Below the pieces are notes generated by a model. The model was not told the origin of the DNA. It ran no database searches and was given only the letters and a program-made list of their open reading frames with translations. The position numbers and the translations under genes are program-made. A DNA stretch of 64,000 nucleotides from Nocardioidaceae bacterium. Lineage in GTDB: Bacteria > Actinomycetota > Actinomycetes > Propionibacteriales > Nocardioidaceae. The stretch lies in assembly GCA_030447865.1 (NCBI GenBank), contig JAUJOD010000003.1, positions 191,099-255,098 of the forward strand, written 5' to 3'. Positions 36,117 through 44,759 of this stretch are shown piece by piece (the stretch's first letter is position 1; each line of letters opens with the position of its first letter).

Positions 36117-38657
36117 TCAGCCTGAGACGATGTCGTCGAGGTGTACGACGGCGTGGCCGGCCTCGTCGGAGGCCGCCAGGTCCACCGACGCCAGGAGCGC
36201 CCAGTTGTGGAAACCCTCCGGGTCGTGCAGGATCTGCCGCACCCGCCATACGCCGGGTTCGGTCGTGTCGTCGATCATGAGCAGCCCCGGACCGCGGGCA
36301 TCGGCGTCGGTGAGCAGCGTCGGGTGCTCGTCCCAGTACGGCGCCATCGCGTCCCGCCAGGCCTCGGCGTCCCAGCCGGCGTCGGCGTCGAGCTCGCCGA
36401 GCGTGGCCCAGTCGTGGCGAGCGGCCAGCTCGACCCGGCGGAACATCGCGTTGCGCACCAACACCCGGAAGGCTCGCACGTTGCCGGTCACCGGGCGGGG
36501 CGCGGTTGCCTCGAGCGGCGGCCGCACGAGGTCGGCGGGGTCGAGGTCGTCGCCGGCGGCCAGCTTCTCCCACTCGTCGAGCAGCGAGGAGTCGACCTGG
36601 CGGGTCAGTTCGCCGAGCCACTCCACGAAGTCGTCGAGCTCGTCGTTGCGAGCTGACTCCGGCACGGTGCGCCGCAGCGCCCGGTAGGCGTCGGCGAGGT
36701 AGCGCAGCACCAGCCCCTCGGAGCGGGCGAGGCGGTAGAAGCCGACGTACTCGACGAACGTCATCGCGCGCTCGTACATGTCGCGCACGACCGACTTCGG
36801 CCGCAGCGGGTGGTCGGCGACCCAGGGATGGCCCTTGCCGTAGGTCTCGTAGGCGGCCTCGAGCAGCTCGACCAGCGGCTTCGGGTAGGTCACATCGTCG
36901 AGCAGCTCCAGCCGCTCGTCGTACTCGATGCCCTCGGACTTCATCGCGGCCACCGCCTCACCGCGCGCCTTGTGCAGCTGCGCGGAGAGGATCTGCCGCG
37001 GGTCCTCCAGCGTCGACTCGATGACCGAGACGACGTCGAGGGCGTACGTCGGCGACTCCCGGTCGAGCAGTGCGAGCGACGCCACGGCGAAGGCGGACAG
37101 CGGCTGGTCGAGGGCGAAGTTGGCGGGCAGGTCGACGGTGAGGCGGACGCCGCGGCCGTCCGCCTCGAGCTCGGGGAGCCGCTCGACCACACCCCCGGCC
37201 AGCAGGGAGCGGGTGATCGCGATCGCGTGCCGGATGTGCGTGCGCTGCGCGGCGCGGTCCTCGTGGTTGTCGGTGAGCAGCCGGCGCATCGCCGTGAACG
37301 GGTCGCCGGGGCGGGCGATGACGTTGAGCAGCATGGAGTGGGTGACCCGGAAGCTCGACGTCAGCGGCTCCGGCTCGGACTCGACGAGCTTGGCGAAGGT
37401 CCGCTCGCCCCAGCTCACGAACCCCTCCGGTGCCTTCTTGCGCTGCACGCGGCGCAGCTTCTTGGGGTCGTCGCCGGCCTTCTTGACCAGCCGGGCGTTC
37501 TCGACCTCGTGCTCGGGCGCCTGGACGACGATGCTGCCGAGGGTGTCGTAGCCGGCCCGGCCGGCGCGGCCGGAGATCTGGTGGAACTCGCGGGCGGTGA
37601 GGTGGCGGGTGCGGACGCCGTCGTACTTGGCGAGCCCGGTGAGCACGACGGTGCGGATGGGTACGTTGATGCCGACGCCGAGGGTGTCGGTGCCGCAGAT
37701 GACCTTGAGCAGGCCGGCCTGGGCGAGGGTCTCGACGAGGCGGCGGTAGCGCGGCAGCATGCCGGCGTGGTGGACGCCGATCCCCATCCGGATGAGCCGG
37801 CTGAGGGTGCGGCCGAACCCGGCGGTGAACCGGAAGTCCCCGATCAGGTCGGCGATCTGGTCGCGCTCCTCGCGGGTGGCGACCTTGAGGCTGGAGAGGG
37901 CTTGGGCCCGCTCGATGGCTTCCGCCTGCGTGAAGTGGACGACGTACACGGGCGCCTGGTGGGTGGTCAGCAGCTCCTCAAGCGTCTCGTGGATCGGGGT
38001 GGTGACGTAGGAGAAGTGCAGCGGCACGGGTCGGTCGGTGGAGGCGACGATGGCGCTGCGTCGGCCGGTACGGCGGTCGAGGTCGTCGCGGAACCGGCTC
38101 ATGTCGCCGAGGGTGGCCGACATCAGCACGAACTGGGCGTCGGTGAGCTCCAACAGCGGCACCTGCCAGGCCCAGCCTCGGTCGGGTTCGGCGTAGAAGT
38201 GGAACTCGTCCATGACGACAAGCCCGACGTCGGCGGCGCTCCCTTCCCTCAGTGCCTGGTTGGCGAGCACTTCGGCGGTGGCGGTGATGATCGGCGCGTT
38301 CGGGTTGACGGTGGCGTCGCCGGTGAGCATGCCGACGTTGTCGGCGCCGAAGGCGTCGCAGAGCGCGAAGAACTTCTCGGAAACCAGCGCCTTGATCGGC
38401 GCGGTGTAGTAGCTGCGCCTGCCCTGCGCGAGGGCGGCGAAGTGGGCGCCGGCTGCCACCAGGCTCTTGCCCGAGCCGGTGGGGGTGGCGAGGATGACGT
38501 TCGCGCCGTCGACGACCTCGATCAGCGCCTCTGTCTGGGCTGGGTAGAGGGTCAGCCCCTGTTCGGTTGTCCAGGACTCGAACGCCTCGAACAGCGCATC
38601 AGGCGTCGGATCAGCCGGGATGCGGTCGATGAGCGGCGGGGGAGCGGCGGGCGGCAT
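36117..38657 (-). CDS. DEAD/DEAH-box helicase, DUF3516 type
   Basis: An 846-residue superfamily 2 helicase. Motif I is LATPTGSGKSLVA, motif II VVMDEFHFYAEPD (DEFH), motif III LMSATLGDMSRF and motif VI QISGRAGRAGYD. The rest (about 480-845) is the DUF3516 region seen in actinobacterial Ski2-like helicases, suggesting an RNA or DNA remodelling role. The ATG at 38657 opens MPPAAPPPLIDRIP, where homologous proteins begin; an ATG at 38708 would overlap the toxin gene by 38 bp. It is transcribed just after the MazEF-like pair. Confidence 0.87.
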   Translation of the reverse strand: MPPAAPPPLIDRIPADPTPDALFEAFESWTTEQGLTLYPAQTEALIEVVDGANVILATPTGSGKSLVAAGAHFAALAQGRRSYYTAPIKALVSEKFFALCDAFGADNVGMLTGDATVNPNAPIITATAEVLANQALREGSAADVGLVVMDEFHFYAEPDRGWAWQVPLLELTDAQFVLMSATLGDMSRFRDDLDRRTGRRSAIVASTDRPVPLHFSYVTTPIHETLEELLTTHQAPVYVVHFTQAEAIERAQALSSLKVATREERDQIADLIGDFRFTAGFGRTLSRLIRMGIGVHHAGMLPRYRRLVETLAQAGLLKVICGTDTLGVGINVPIRTVVLTGLAKYDGVRTRHLTAREFHQISGRAGRAGYDTLGSIVVQAPEHEVENARLVKKAGDDPKKLRRVQRKKAPEGFVSWGERTFAKLVESEPEPLTSSFRVTHSMLLNVIARPGDPFTAMRRLLTDNHEDRAAQRTHIRHAIAITRSLLAGGVVERLPELEADGRGVRLTVDLPANFALDQPLSAFAVASLALLDRESPTYALDVVSVIESTLEDPRQILSAQLHKARGEAVAAMKSEGIEYDERLELLDDVTYPKPLVELLEAAYETYGKGHPWVADHPLRPKSVVRDMYERAMTFVEYVGFYRLARSEGLVLRYLADAYRALRRTVPESARNDELDDFVEWLGELTRQVDSSLLDEWEKLAAGDDLDPADLVRPPLEATAPRPVTGNVRAFRVLVRNAMFRRVELAARHDWATLGELDADAGWDAEAWRDAMAPYWDEHPTLLTDADARGPGLLMIDDTTEPGVWRVRQILHDPEGFHNWALLASVDLAASDEAGHAVVHLDDIVSG

Positions 38658-38670
38658 GGCGTGTTCCGAG

Positions 38671-38979
38671 TCAGCAGCCAGTCGCTGCTTCGAGGGTCCT
38701 ACAGGCATGCACCATTCGTGGCGCAGGCAGCGTAGCGACGTGCCTCCTGAAGGCCGCCTTCGGCAGCGTGTGCAGGTTGTCGAAGTTCACGACGCACTGA
38801 GTGGGCACGCCGTCCTCCTCGGGAGTCAACTGCAGCTCCGAGATCAAGCCGCGCACCGTGCGAGTCAGCGCCGCCACGACGACCGAGTCGATCCGACCCG
38901 CGACGGGGTCGCGAGTCAAGACCAGAACCGGCCGGTCGCCTCCGGGGGTGGCGGCGAACCATACGTCACCTCGCTGCAT
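38671..38979 (-). CDS. MazF/PemK-type toxin
   Basis: A 102-residue endoribonuclease-toxin candidate. It starts with MQRGDVWFAATPGGDRPVLV, matching the RGDVW...RPVLV core of MazF/PemK, and has the later segment CVVNFDNLHTLPKAAF. These toxins cut mRNA at short sequences when the antitoxin is degraded. The gene overlaps the antitoxin by 14 bp downstream of it, the usual order. Its stop lies 13 bp before the helicase start. Confidence 0.85.
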   Translation of the reverse strand: MQRGDVWFAATPGGDRPVLVLTRDPVAGRIDSVVVAALTRTVRGLISELQLTPEEDGVPTQCVVNFDNLHTLPKAAFRRHVATLPAPRMVHACRTLEAATGC

Positions 38980-39217
38980 CGACCCAGTCGGCCCAGTCCT
39001 CGCTCGGCCCCCACTCCGCGCTTTCGGCCAAGGAGTTCTCCTCCGCGGTCAAGGGATGCCGCCGCCAGGTCTCGGCATCCCTTTCGCTGGCCAGCCGGAC
39101 GAGATGTCGGCGCAACGCCTCGCGGAGTAGGTCGGACCGGTGGATGCCAAGCCGGTCAGCCCAGTCCTGGGCCTCAGCCGCCTGGCCGTCATCGGTTCTG
39201 AAGCTCAGCATTGTCAT
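38966..39217 (-). CDS. ribbon-helix-helix antitoxin
   Basis: An 83-residue protein starting MTMLSFRTDDGQAAEAQDW, followed by LGIHRSDLLREALRRHL, a typical ribbon-helix-helix DNA-binding fold. The C-terminal half (residues 50-83, acidic and Trp-rich, GPSEDWADWVDAAR) is suited to neutralise the toxin. The ATG at 39217 is chosen over 39238 because a TATCCT -10-like element lies 6 bases before it, suggesting a leaderless message; there is no ribosome site for either. Overlap with the toxin gene is 14 bp. Confidence 0.8.
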   Translation of the reverse strand: MTMLSFRTDDGQAAEAQDWADRLGIHRSDLLREALRRHLVRLASERDAETWRRHPLTAEENSLAESAEWGPSEDWADWVDAAR

Positions 39218-39240
39218 ACAGCTAGGATAGGTCGTCATAC
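39213..39240 (-). promoter_or_regulatory. antitoxin promoter/operator candidate
   Basis: The 7-bp direct repeat GTCATAC occurs at 39213-39219 and 39234-39240, exactly 21 bp apart (two helical turns). Between them on the minus strand is TATCCT (39229-39224). Ribbon-helix-helix antitoxins commonly bind such phased repeats over their own promoter. Confidence 0.4.
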
Positions 39241-39319
39241 ACGACGGGCCGAGTGGGCGGCCGAGTGGGCGAATGGGCCGAGCGGCCGAAGGCGGGCATG
39301 CGAGTCGTAAACCTCTGTA

Positions 39320-39652
39320 TTACTTAGGCGGTAGCGACCGGACGTACTCGACTCCGTGAGCGACGAAGCGGCGTAGCTCATCGTCGGAGGCAACGGCTGC
39401 CGTCTCTACGTGAAGCCAGCCGTCCATCTGGCGTCCCCGCATCTCAAAGCGGCGGACGCGGGGCTCGTCCAGAAGCGACTCCGTGTCCGCAGGGTCGACC
39501 CGCGCGAGCAAACCGCCTTGGCCGCTGGCGCTGACTGCCAGGTGGCCGTTGATCAGGAAGGCCAGGCCGCCGAACATGCGACGTTCGGTAAGGCCCGGCT
39601 CATCCTCCACAATTCCTCGGACACGGTCGGCAAGGTCGGTGTCGTACGTCAT
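39320..39652 (-). CDS. TfoX N-terminal domain protein
   Basis: A 110-residue protein matching the TfoX/Sxy N-terminal domain: LADRVRGIVEDEPGLTERRM then FGGLAFLINGHLAVSASG, ending near VRSLPPK. TfoX regulates competence in gamma-proteobacteria, but stand-alone N-terminal-domain proteins in Actinobacteria have no established role. A single gene with no operon partner. Confidence 0.82.
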   Translation of the reverse strand: MTYDTDLADRVRGIVEDEPGLTERRMFGGLAFLINGHLAVSASGQGGLLARVDPADTESLLDEPRVRRFEMRGRQMDGWLHVETAAVASDDELRRFVAHGVEYVRSLPPK

Positions 39653-39686
39653 GTGAACAGTCTCTCGCTGTCTCCAGCGGAGCCTG

Positions 39687-41044
39687 TCAAGAGGCGATCA
39701 GGTCACGCAGGTGCTGCTCGAGTGCGGATGGTGATGCGCGTTCGTTGGTGTGGCCGACGGGTGGTGGTGGTCTGCTGCGGTAGCGGTGCCCGGTGGGCGT
39801 AGTGACTTCGAGAATCCGGTTGGGCAATCGGTTTGTGGTCCAGCCGGGGGCTTCTTTGGTGTAGTTGCAGGCTTCGCAGAGCCCGGCGCTGTTGTCGGCG
39901 CTCGTCTCACCGCCCGCTGCGGCGCGAGTGGCATGGTCGACATGACGGATAGGGGCGTCGCACCAAGGAGTACGGCAGGTTTGGTCGGCGGTGATGACGA
40001 ATCGGCGTAGTTGGCCGTCGAAGCAGCGGCGGCGGGAGTCCATCGCGGCCAGTTGCCCGGTGCTGGGGCTGGTGTAGAGCCGGCGGATCCACGCCTTGAC
40101 CTGGTTGCCGGGCTTTGTGCCGTCGCCGGGCTTTGTGGTGTCGTCGCGGAGCCAGCGGCGTACTAGCGGCGCCGGTATCGGGCCGACCCCGTCGAGTTGA
40201 GCGGGCTCGTTGTCGCCGTTGATGAGGGTCTGGTCGGTCATTACCAGCTGGATCTCCACCGGCACCGCCTCAGCGGTGGCTTGGCCGGTGAGGCGCTCGA
40301 CGAGGGTGTCGGCCATCACCTGCCCGCGTCCCCGCTCGTCACCAGTCGCGCGGGCGGTGTCGGCCGCCCTCGTGAGCGCGGTGTAGGCGGCGACGCCCTC
40401 CCGGGTGGGCAGCAGCGCACCCAGCCACGTCATCGCATCCGGTGCCGGTCGCAGGCTGACCCGGCGGTCGGCTGCGGCTTTGCTGGCCCGGCGGGTGACG
40501 GCGTGCGGGTCGAGCCGGTAGCCGATCCTTCTGGCTTCGGCAGCGATGGCACGGTCGCCGAGGGTGCCGAGCCCGCCGGGGTGGGCGGCGAGCTCGGCGT
40601 CGACCAGCCCGCGGTGTTCGGTGGACAGGCACGCGGTCTCTCGGGCGATCAGGGTGGCCCGCCACTCGCTGATCTGCCCAGCGTCGAGTGCCGCCATCGT
40701 GTGCGGCAACTCATGCACCAGCGCCTCGGCCCCAGGTGGCGGCTCCCCTGATGCGGAGACTCCTGCCGCGCCAACGCGACCTGCGCGGCGATCCCCTTGC
40801 CCAGCTGGGCAGCCGGCAGGCCGGCAGCTCGCTGCTCAGCCCGCTGCTTAGCCGCGAACGCAACCGCCGCCCTCGCCTGGGCCGCCGCGACCGTGCCCTT
40901 CAGCTCCTCCAACCGGGCGATCTGGTCGATCAACTCGGCCGCGTCAGCATCATCGGCACAGCCCAGGCTGCGGATCGCCCCGGCGATTACTGGCACGCCG
41001 CGTGACGTCAACCGCTCGCCGCTCTCGAACTTCTGTTCTAACAT
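39687..41044 (-). pseudogene. DUF222/HNH endonuclease (13E12-repeat family), frameshifted
   Basis: The N-terminal DUF222 part (from ATG 41044, MLEQKFESGERLTSRG, through KGTVAAAQARAAVAFAAKQR) and the C-terminal part (MHELPHTMAALDAGQISEWR onward) lie in different frames and join near 40730. The C-terminal frame keeps the HNH region HVDHATRAAAGGETSADN then LCEACNYTKE. This family is repeated in many actinobacterial genomes. A single indel inactivates it or splits it into two ORFs (40649-41044 and 39687-40718). Confidence 0.72.
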
Positions 41045-41311
41045 GCTCCAAGACTAGATGACCGCACCGACAAAACAGCACGTCCGCCACCAACTTGTGG
41101 ACAGAGAACCGCAGGACCTCACACATGAAGGATGACGACCGTTTGGTGCGAGAGGCCCGAGCCCTCTGAGGCCTCACGGTCGCGACGCGCGCGGTGACCT
41201 CCAGCAGCGTGCCTAGAGATGAGCACAGATCCGTCCAGCCGCGTGGCCAGCGATCCGCGCCCATGACTCGTGGACGATTCTTCGAGACGGCCGAGCCAGA
41301 GGGGCTGGGAC

Positions 41312-42496
41312 TCAGGCAGCCGGGGTGCCAAGGACGGTGTCGGCGATCCCTCGCGCCAAACCATGTACGCCTGCGTTCGGCCACAGCGTGCTGACCTTGA
41401 TGGGCAGGTCACGGGTCGCCAAGGGCAACGCCCGGGCGTAGATCCGCTCCCGCAGTCCAGCCAGCAGGTGCTCGCCGGACGCTGCGGCGATCTGCCCGCC
41501 GAGCACGACGGCTGATGGGTTGAGCAGGCTCACCGCCGTCGCGAGGCTTGCGCCCAGGATCCGACCGGCGTCGCGCACCAGCCGCACGGCCGTGGACTCG
41601 CCAGCGCGCAGCAGGTCCGTGACGTCGTCCACGGTGCGCTCAGACCCGAGCTCGCGGCTGAGGTCACGAGCGATCGCCCACCCGCCGACGTACGACTCGA
41701 CACAACCGCGCTTCCCGCACCGGCACTCAGGGACGTCGGAGCGGATGCCCGACGGATCCGCCCAGGTGTGCCCGATGTCGCCGGCAGCGCCCGCGGCACC
41801 ACGAAGCACCCGGCCCTCGCTGATGATGCCCGCGCCGACGCCGGTCCCTACCTTCACGACCAACAGGTCGCTAACTTCCGGGTACGACGCCGCCAGCTCG
41901 CCCACCGCCATGGCGTTAACGTCGTTGTCGACGAGCACCGGCGAGCCGAACCACTCCGTGACGATGTCGCGCACCGCCACGCCGTCCCAGCCGGTCATGA
42001 TCGGCGGGCTCACCACCCGACCCGCCAGGAACTCCACCGGGCCGGGCAGGCTGATGCCCACGCCCCACACCGGTCGCGAGTCAAGGTCGGCCGCCAGCTG
42101 CTCGAGCCCGTCGCGCACAACGGCCAGTACGGCGTCCGGCCCGTCGCTGATCAGGCAGCGCCGGTCAAGCGTCTCCTCGACGACGGAGGCCAGGTCGCAT
42201 CGCGCCAGCCGCATGCCGAGCGCCCCCACGTCGGCCACCATCAATGCTGCGCGCCAAGGAGCGAGGCGGTAGCGGGTAGCCGGGCGTCCGCGGGCGCCAG
42301 CCGTCGGTCCATCCGGCGTGAGCAGCTCGGTCGCAAGCAGCTGCTCGAGCCGGCTGGTGACGGTCATCCGCGCCCACCCGGTCATGACGTTCATCTGCGC
42401 CCGGGTGAGGGCGCCGTGCGCGCGGACCAGCGCGAGCAGATACGCCGCGCCGGCATCAAGGTCGGCGGGCGTCTGCTGCGTCAGCGTCGTGGTCAC
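41312..42496 (-). CDS. ROK-family transcriptional regulator of sugar operon
   Basis: A 394-residue repressor. The N-terminal winged helix-turn-helix is HGALTRAQMNVMTGWARMTV then TSRLEQLLATELL. The ROK sugar-kinase-like domain has VWGVGISLPGPVE, VDNDVNAMAVGEL, VKVGTGVGAGII and the zinc-binding ECRCGKRGCVESY. The GTG at 42496 follows an AG-rich ribosome site. It is divergent from the ABC transporter operon and very likely represses it, releasing DNA when the imported sugar or its phosphate binds. Confidence 0.88.
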   Translation of the reverse strand: MTTTLTQQTPADLDAGAAYLLALVRAHGALTRAQMNVMTGWARMTVTSRLEQLLATELLTPDGPTAGARGRPATRYRLAPWRAALMVADVGALGMRLARCDLASVVEETLDRRCLISDGPDAVLAVVRDGLEQLAADLDSRPVWGVGISLPGPVEFLAGRVVSPPIMTGWDGVAVRDIVTEWFGSPVLVDNDVNAMAVGELAASYPEVSDLLVVKVGTGVGAGIISEGRVLRGAAGAAGDIGHTWADPSGIRSDVPECRCGKRGCVESYVGGWAIARDLSRELGSERTVDDVTDLLRAGESTAVRLVRDAGRILGASLATAVSLLNPSAVVLGGQIAAASGEHLLAGLRERIYARALPLATRDLPIKVSTLWPNAGVHGLARGIADTVLGTPAA

Positions 42497-42596
42497 TCGG
42501 CCCCCCTCTCGGCTCGTTGGGCCCTTGCGGGCAGCGTGTACGGCGGCGGCTGGCAGCAGCACCTTACTGCACCTCGACACCGAAATAGCCGATGTT

Positions 42597-42651
42597 TCTG
42601 TCTATTGACAGACAGTTAACCAACTATTAACGTCTACTACAAGACATTAAC
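42597..42651 (+). promoter_or_regulatory. sugar-operon promoter with operator-like repeats
   Basis: A consensus -35 TTGACA at 42605-42610 and TAACGT -10 at 42628-42633 are 17 bp apart. The -35 lies in a perfect palindrome TCTGTC-TATT-GACAGA (42597-42612). TTAAC occurs at 42616, 42627 and 42647, spaced 11 and 20 bp, so on one face of the helix. This is the likely ROK-repressor target. Confidence 0.6.
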
Positions 42652-42667
42652 CATGGAGGTATCTCTC

Positions 42668-43678
42668 ATGCAGTTCCGCACCCGCGCCGCCACCGGCGCT
42701 CTCGCCGCCCTCAGCGTGGTGGCACTGGCCGGCTGCGGCGAAGACCCGCAGTCCGGCACCGGCACAGACGGCGGTTCGTCGTTCGGCGCCGTCATCAAGG
42801 GCCTCGACAACCCGTTCTTCCAGCAGATGGAGCAGGGCATCGACGCCCAGGCCCAAGACAGCGGAGTCGACATCGAGATCCAGGCGGCCGCGAGCATCAC
42901 CGACACCAGCGGCCAGGCCGACAAGCTCGACGCCATGGCGCAGCAGGGCTTCGACTGCTACGTCGTCAACCCGATCTCCGGCACCAACCTCGTGCAGGGA
43001 CTCGCCCGCATCGCGGCCGAAGGCACCCCGGTGGTCAACATCGACAGCCCGGTCGAGGCCGACGCGGCGTCGAAGGCCGGCCTCGAGATCAGCACCTACA
43101 TCGGCACCGACAACGTCGAGGCTGGCCAGAAGGCCGGCGAGACGATGCTCGAGGCTCTCGGTGGCTCCGGCGACGTCGCGCTTGTCGGCGGCATCTCCGG
43201 CGACGTCACCAGCGGCGCCCGGCTCGACGGCTTCACCCAAGCGGTGCAGGGCAAGCTCAACATCGTGCAGACCGTTGCTGCTGATTGGGACCGCCAGATC
43301 GCGCTGACCAAGGCGACCGACATCCTGTCGGCCAACCCCGACATCAAAGGCTTCTTCGCCGCCAACGACGATATGGCGATCGGCATCGCCCGCGCCGTGG
43401 CGAACGCCGGACGCGCCGGCGAGATCCCGATCATCGGCGTCGACGGCATCGAGGACGCACTGAAGGCAGTCGAGGCCGGCGACATGTACGCCACCGTCGC
43501 GCAGTACCCGTACGCAATCGGCGAGATGGGCGTGCAGGCATGCCAGAAGGCGACCGACGGCGGCGACTTGCCCGAGAACGTCGTGGCGCCCACCGCCGTG
43601 GTGACCAAGGACAACGCAGGCGAGGCCCTCGAGGCCTTCCCTGCACCGTTCGAGGAGTTCGAGAACCCGCTCGAGTGA
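42668..43678 (+). CDS. sugar ABC transporter substrate-binding lipoprotein
   Basis: A 336-residue periplasmic-binding protein of the RbsB/CUT2 class. The lipobox is VVALAGCGE (Cys about 23). Binding-protein hallmarks are GLDNPFFQQMEQGI, FFAANDDMAIGIARA and PIIGVDGIEDALKAV. The ATG at 42668 has GGAGG spaced 8 bases before it; an ATG at 42653 overlaps that site. It captures a pentose or hexose at the membrane surface for the permease and ATPase that follow. A hairpin directly after the gene may keep its expression higher than the rest. Confidence 0.92.
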   Translation: MQFRTRAATGALAALSVVALAGCGEDPQSGTGTDGGSSFGAVIKGLDNPFFQQMEQGIDAQAQDSGVDIEIQAAASITDTSGQADKLDAMAQQGFDCYVVNPISGTNLVQGLARIAAEGTPVVNIDSPVEADAASKAGLEISTYIGTDNVEAGQKAGETMLEALGGSGDVALVGGISGDVTSGARLDGFTQAVQGKLNIVQTVAADWDRQIALTKATDILSANPDIKGFFAANDDMAIGIARAVANAGRAGEIPIIGVDGIEDALKAVEAGDMYATVAQYPYAIGEMGVQACQKATDGGDLPENVVAPTAVVTKDNAGEALEAFPAPFEEFENPLE

Positions 43679-43685
43679 CCCGCCA

Positions 43686-43730
43686 CGGCTGCTCGACGGC
43701 CCCGCTGATCAGGGGTACGTCGAGCAGCCG
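43686..43730 (+). terminator. intercistronic hairpin after binding-protein gene
   Basis: CGGCTGCTCGACG at 43686-43698 pairs perfectly with CGTCGAGCAGCCG at 43718-43730, with an inner CCCC/GGGG pair. No T-tract. It is probably a partial terminator or an mRNA-stabilising element between the first two cistrons. Confidence 0.6.
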
Positions 43731-43778
43731 GGGGAGCCGCGGCGTACAGCAAGCATCCGCTTCCAAGAGGAGATGGCG

Positions 43779-44759
43779 ATGGCGACAACTCAGGCAGCCC
43801 CGGCTGCGACCCCGTCGGCTGATGACAGCCGGCGCAAGCTCTCGGAGCTGCCCTGGCCCGAGCTGGCCTCCACCCTCGGGCTGATCGCCCTCGCGGTCAT
43901 CTTCGCGATCGCCAACCCTGGCTACCTCAGCGAGGGGAACGTGTCCGCCATCTTGCAGGCGGCGGCGATCCTGATCGTGCTGACGATCGGCCAGACGTTC
44001 GTGGTGGCCACCGGCGGGATCGACCTGTCAGTGGCTTCCACCATGACGCTGGGGGCGATCGTGCTCGGCGAGTTCTACGCGCTCGGCTGGAACATCTGGC
44101 TGGCCGCCCTGGCCGGGCTGGTCGCGGCCACCCTGGTGGGGGTCGTCAACGGCTTGGTGATCAGCAAGGGCGGCATCACCGACTTCATCGTCACCTTGGG
44201 CACGCTGTCGGCAGCATCCGGGCTCGCGCTGATCATTGCCGACGGCAAGAAGACCACGGTCATCGAGCCGTCGCTGATCAAGCTGTCGGTCAACGGCATC
44301 TGGCTGTTCTCCTGGGCGGTGATCATCGCGCTCGGGCTGGCGGTCATCGCGCACGTGGTGCTGTTCCACACCCGGTTCGGCGTGCATGTGCTGGCGATCG
44401 GCGGTTCGGCGGAGAGCTCCCGGTCGCTGGGCATCCGGGTCTGGATGGTCAAGACCGGGGTGTACGTCATCTCCGCCGCCCTCGCCGGCGTGGCTGCCCT
44501 GCTCGTCGTCGCCCGAGTCGGCGCCGCTGAGCCGGCCGCCAACACCGCGTTCCTGCTCAACTCCGTCGCCGCCGTCGTGCTGGGCGGGGTCAGTCTCTTC
44601 GGCGGGCGCGCCACCATCGCCGCTCCCGTGATGGGCGCGATCCTGCTGACCGCCCTGGTCAACGGCCTGACCCGGGTCGGGCTGTCGGAGTTCTACCAGC
44701 CACTCACCGTCGGCGTGGTCGTGGTTCTCGCCGCCTTTCTGACGCGGTTCAACCGATGA
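43779..44759 (+). CDS. sugar ABC transporter permease (RbsC-like)
   Basis: A 326-residue integral membrane protein with about 8-10 hydrophobic segments. CUT2 permease motifs are ATGGIDLSVASTM and ISKGGITDFIVTLGTLS, plus the EAA-like RVWMVKTGVYVIS and GGVSLFGGRATI. The ATG at 43779 has AAGAGGAG spaced 6 bases upstream; an ATG at 43773 overlaps that site. It forms the channel with the ATPase, whose start overlaps by 4 bp. Confidence 0.92.
   Translation: MATTQAAPAATPSADDSRRKLSELPWPELASTLGLIALAVIFAIANPGYLSEGNVSAILQAAAILIVLTIGQTFVVATGGIDLSVASTMTLGAIVLGEFYALGWNIWLAALAGLVAATLVGVVNGLVISKGGITDFIVTLGTLSAASGLALIIADGKKTTVIEPSLIKLSVNGIWLFSWAVIIALGLAVIAHVVLFHTRFGVHVLAIGGSAESSRSLGIRVWMVKTGVYVISAALAGVAALLVVARVGAAEPAANTAFLLNSVAAVVLGGVSLFGGRATIAAPVMGAILLTALVNGLTRVGLSEFYQPLTVGVVVVLAAFLTRFNR

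Noticed and set aside
36810-38735. 641-codon plus-strand ORF
   Set aside because: It is the antisense shadow of the DUF3516 helicase, which has full helicase motifs; the plus-strand product is low-complexity Gly/Val/Asp-rich.
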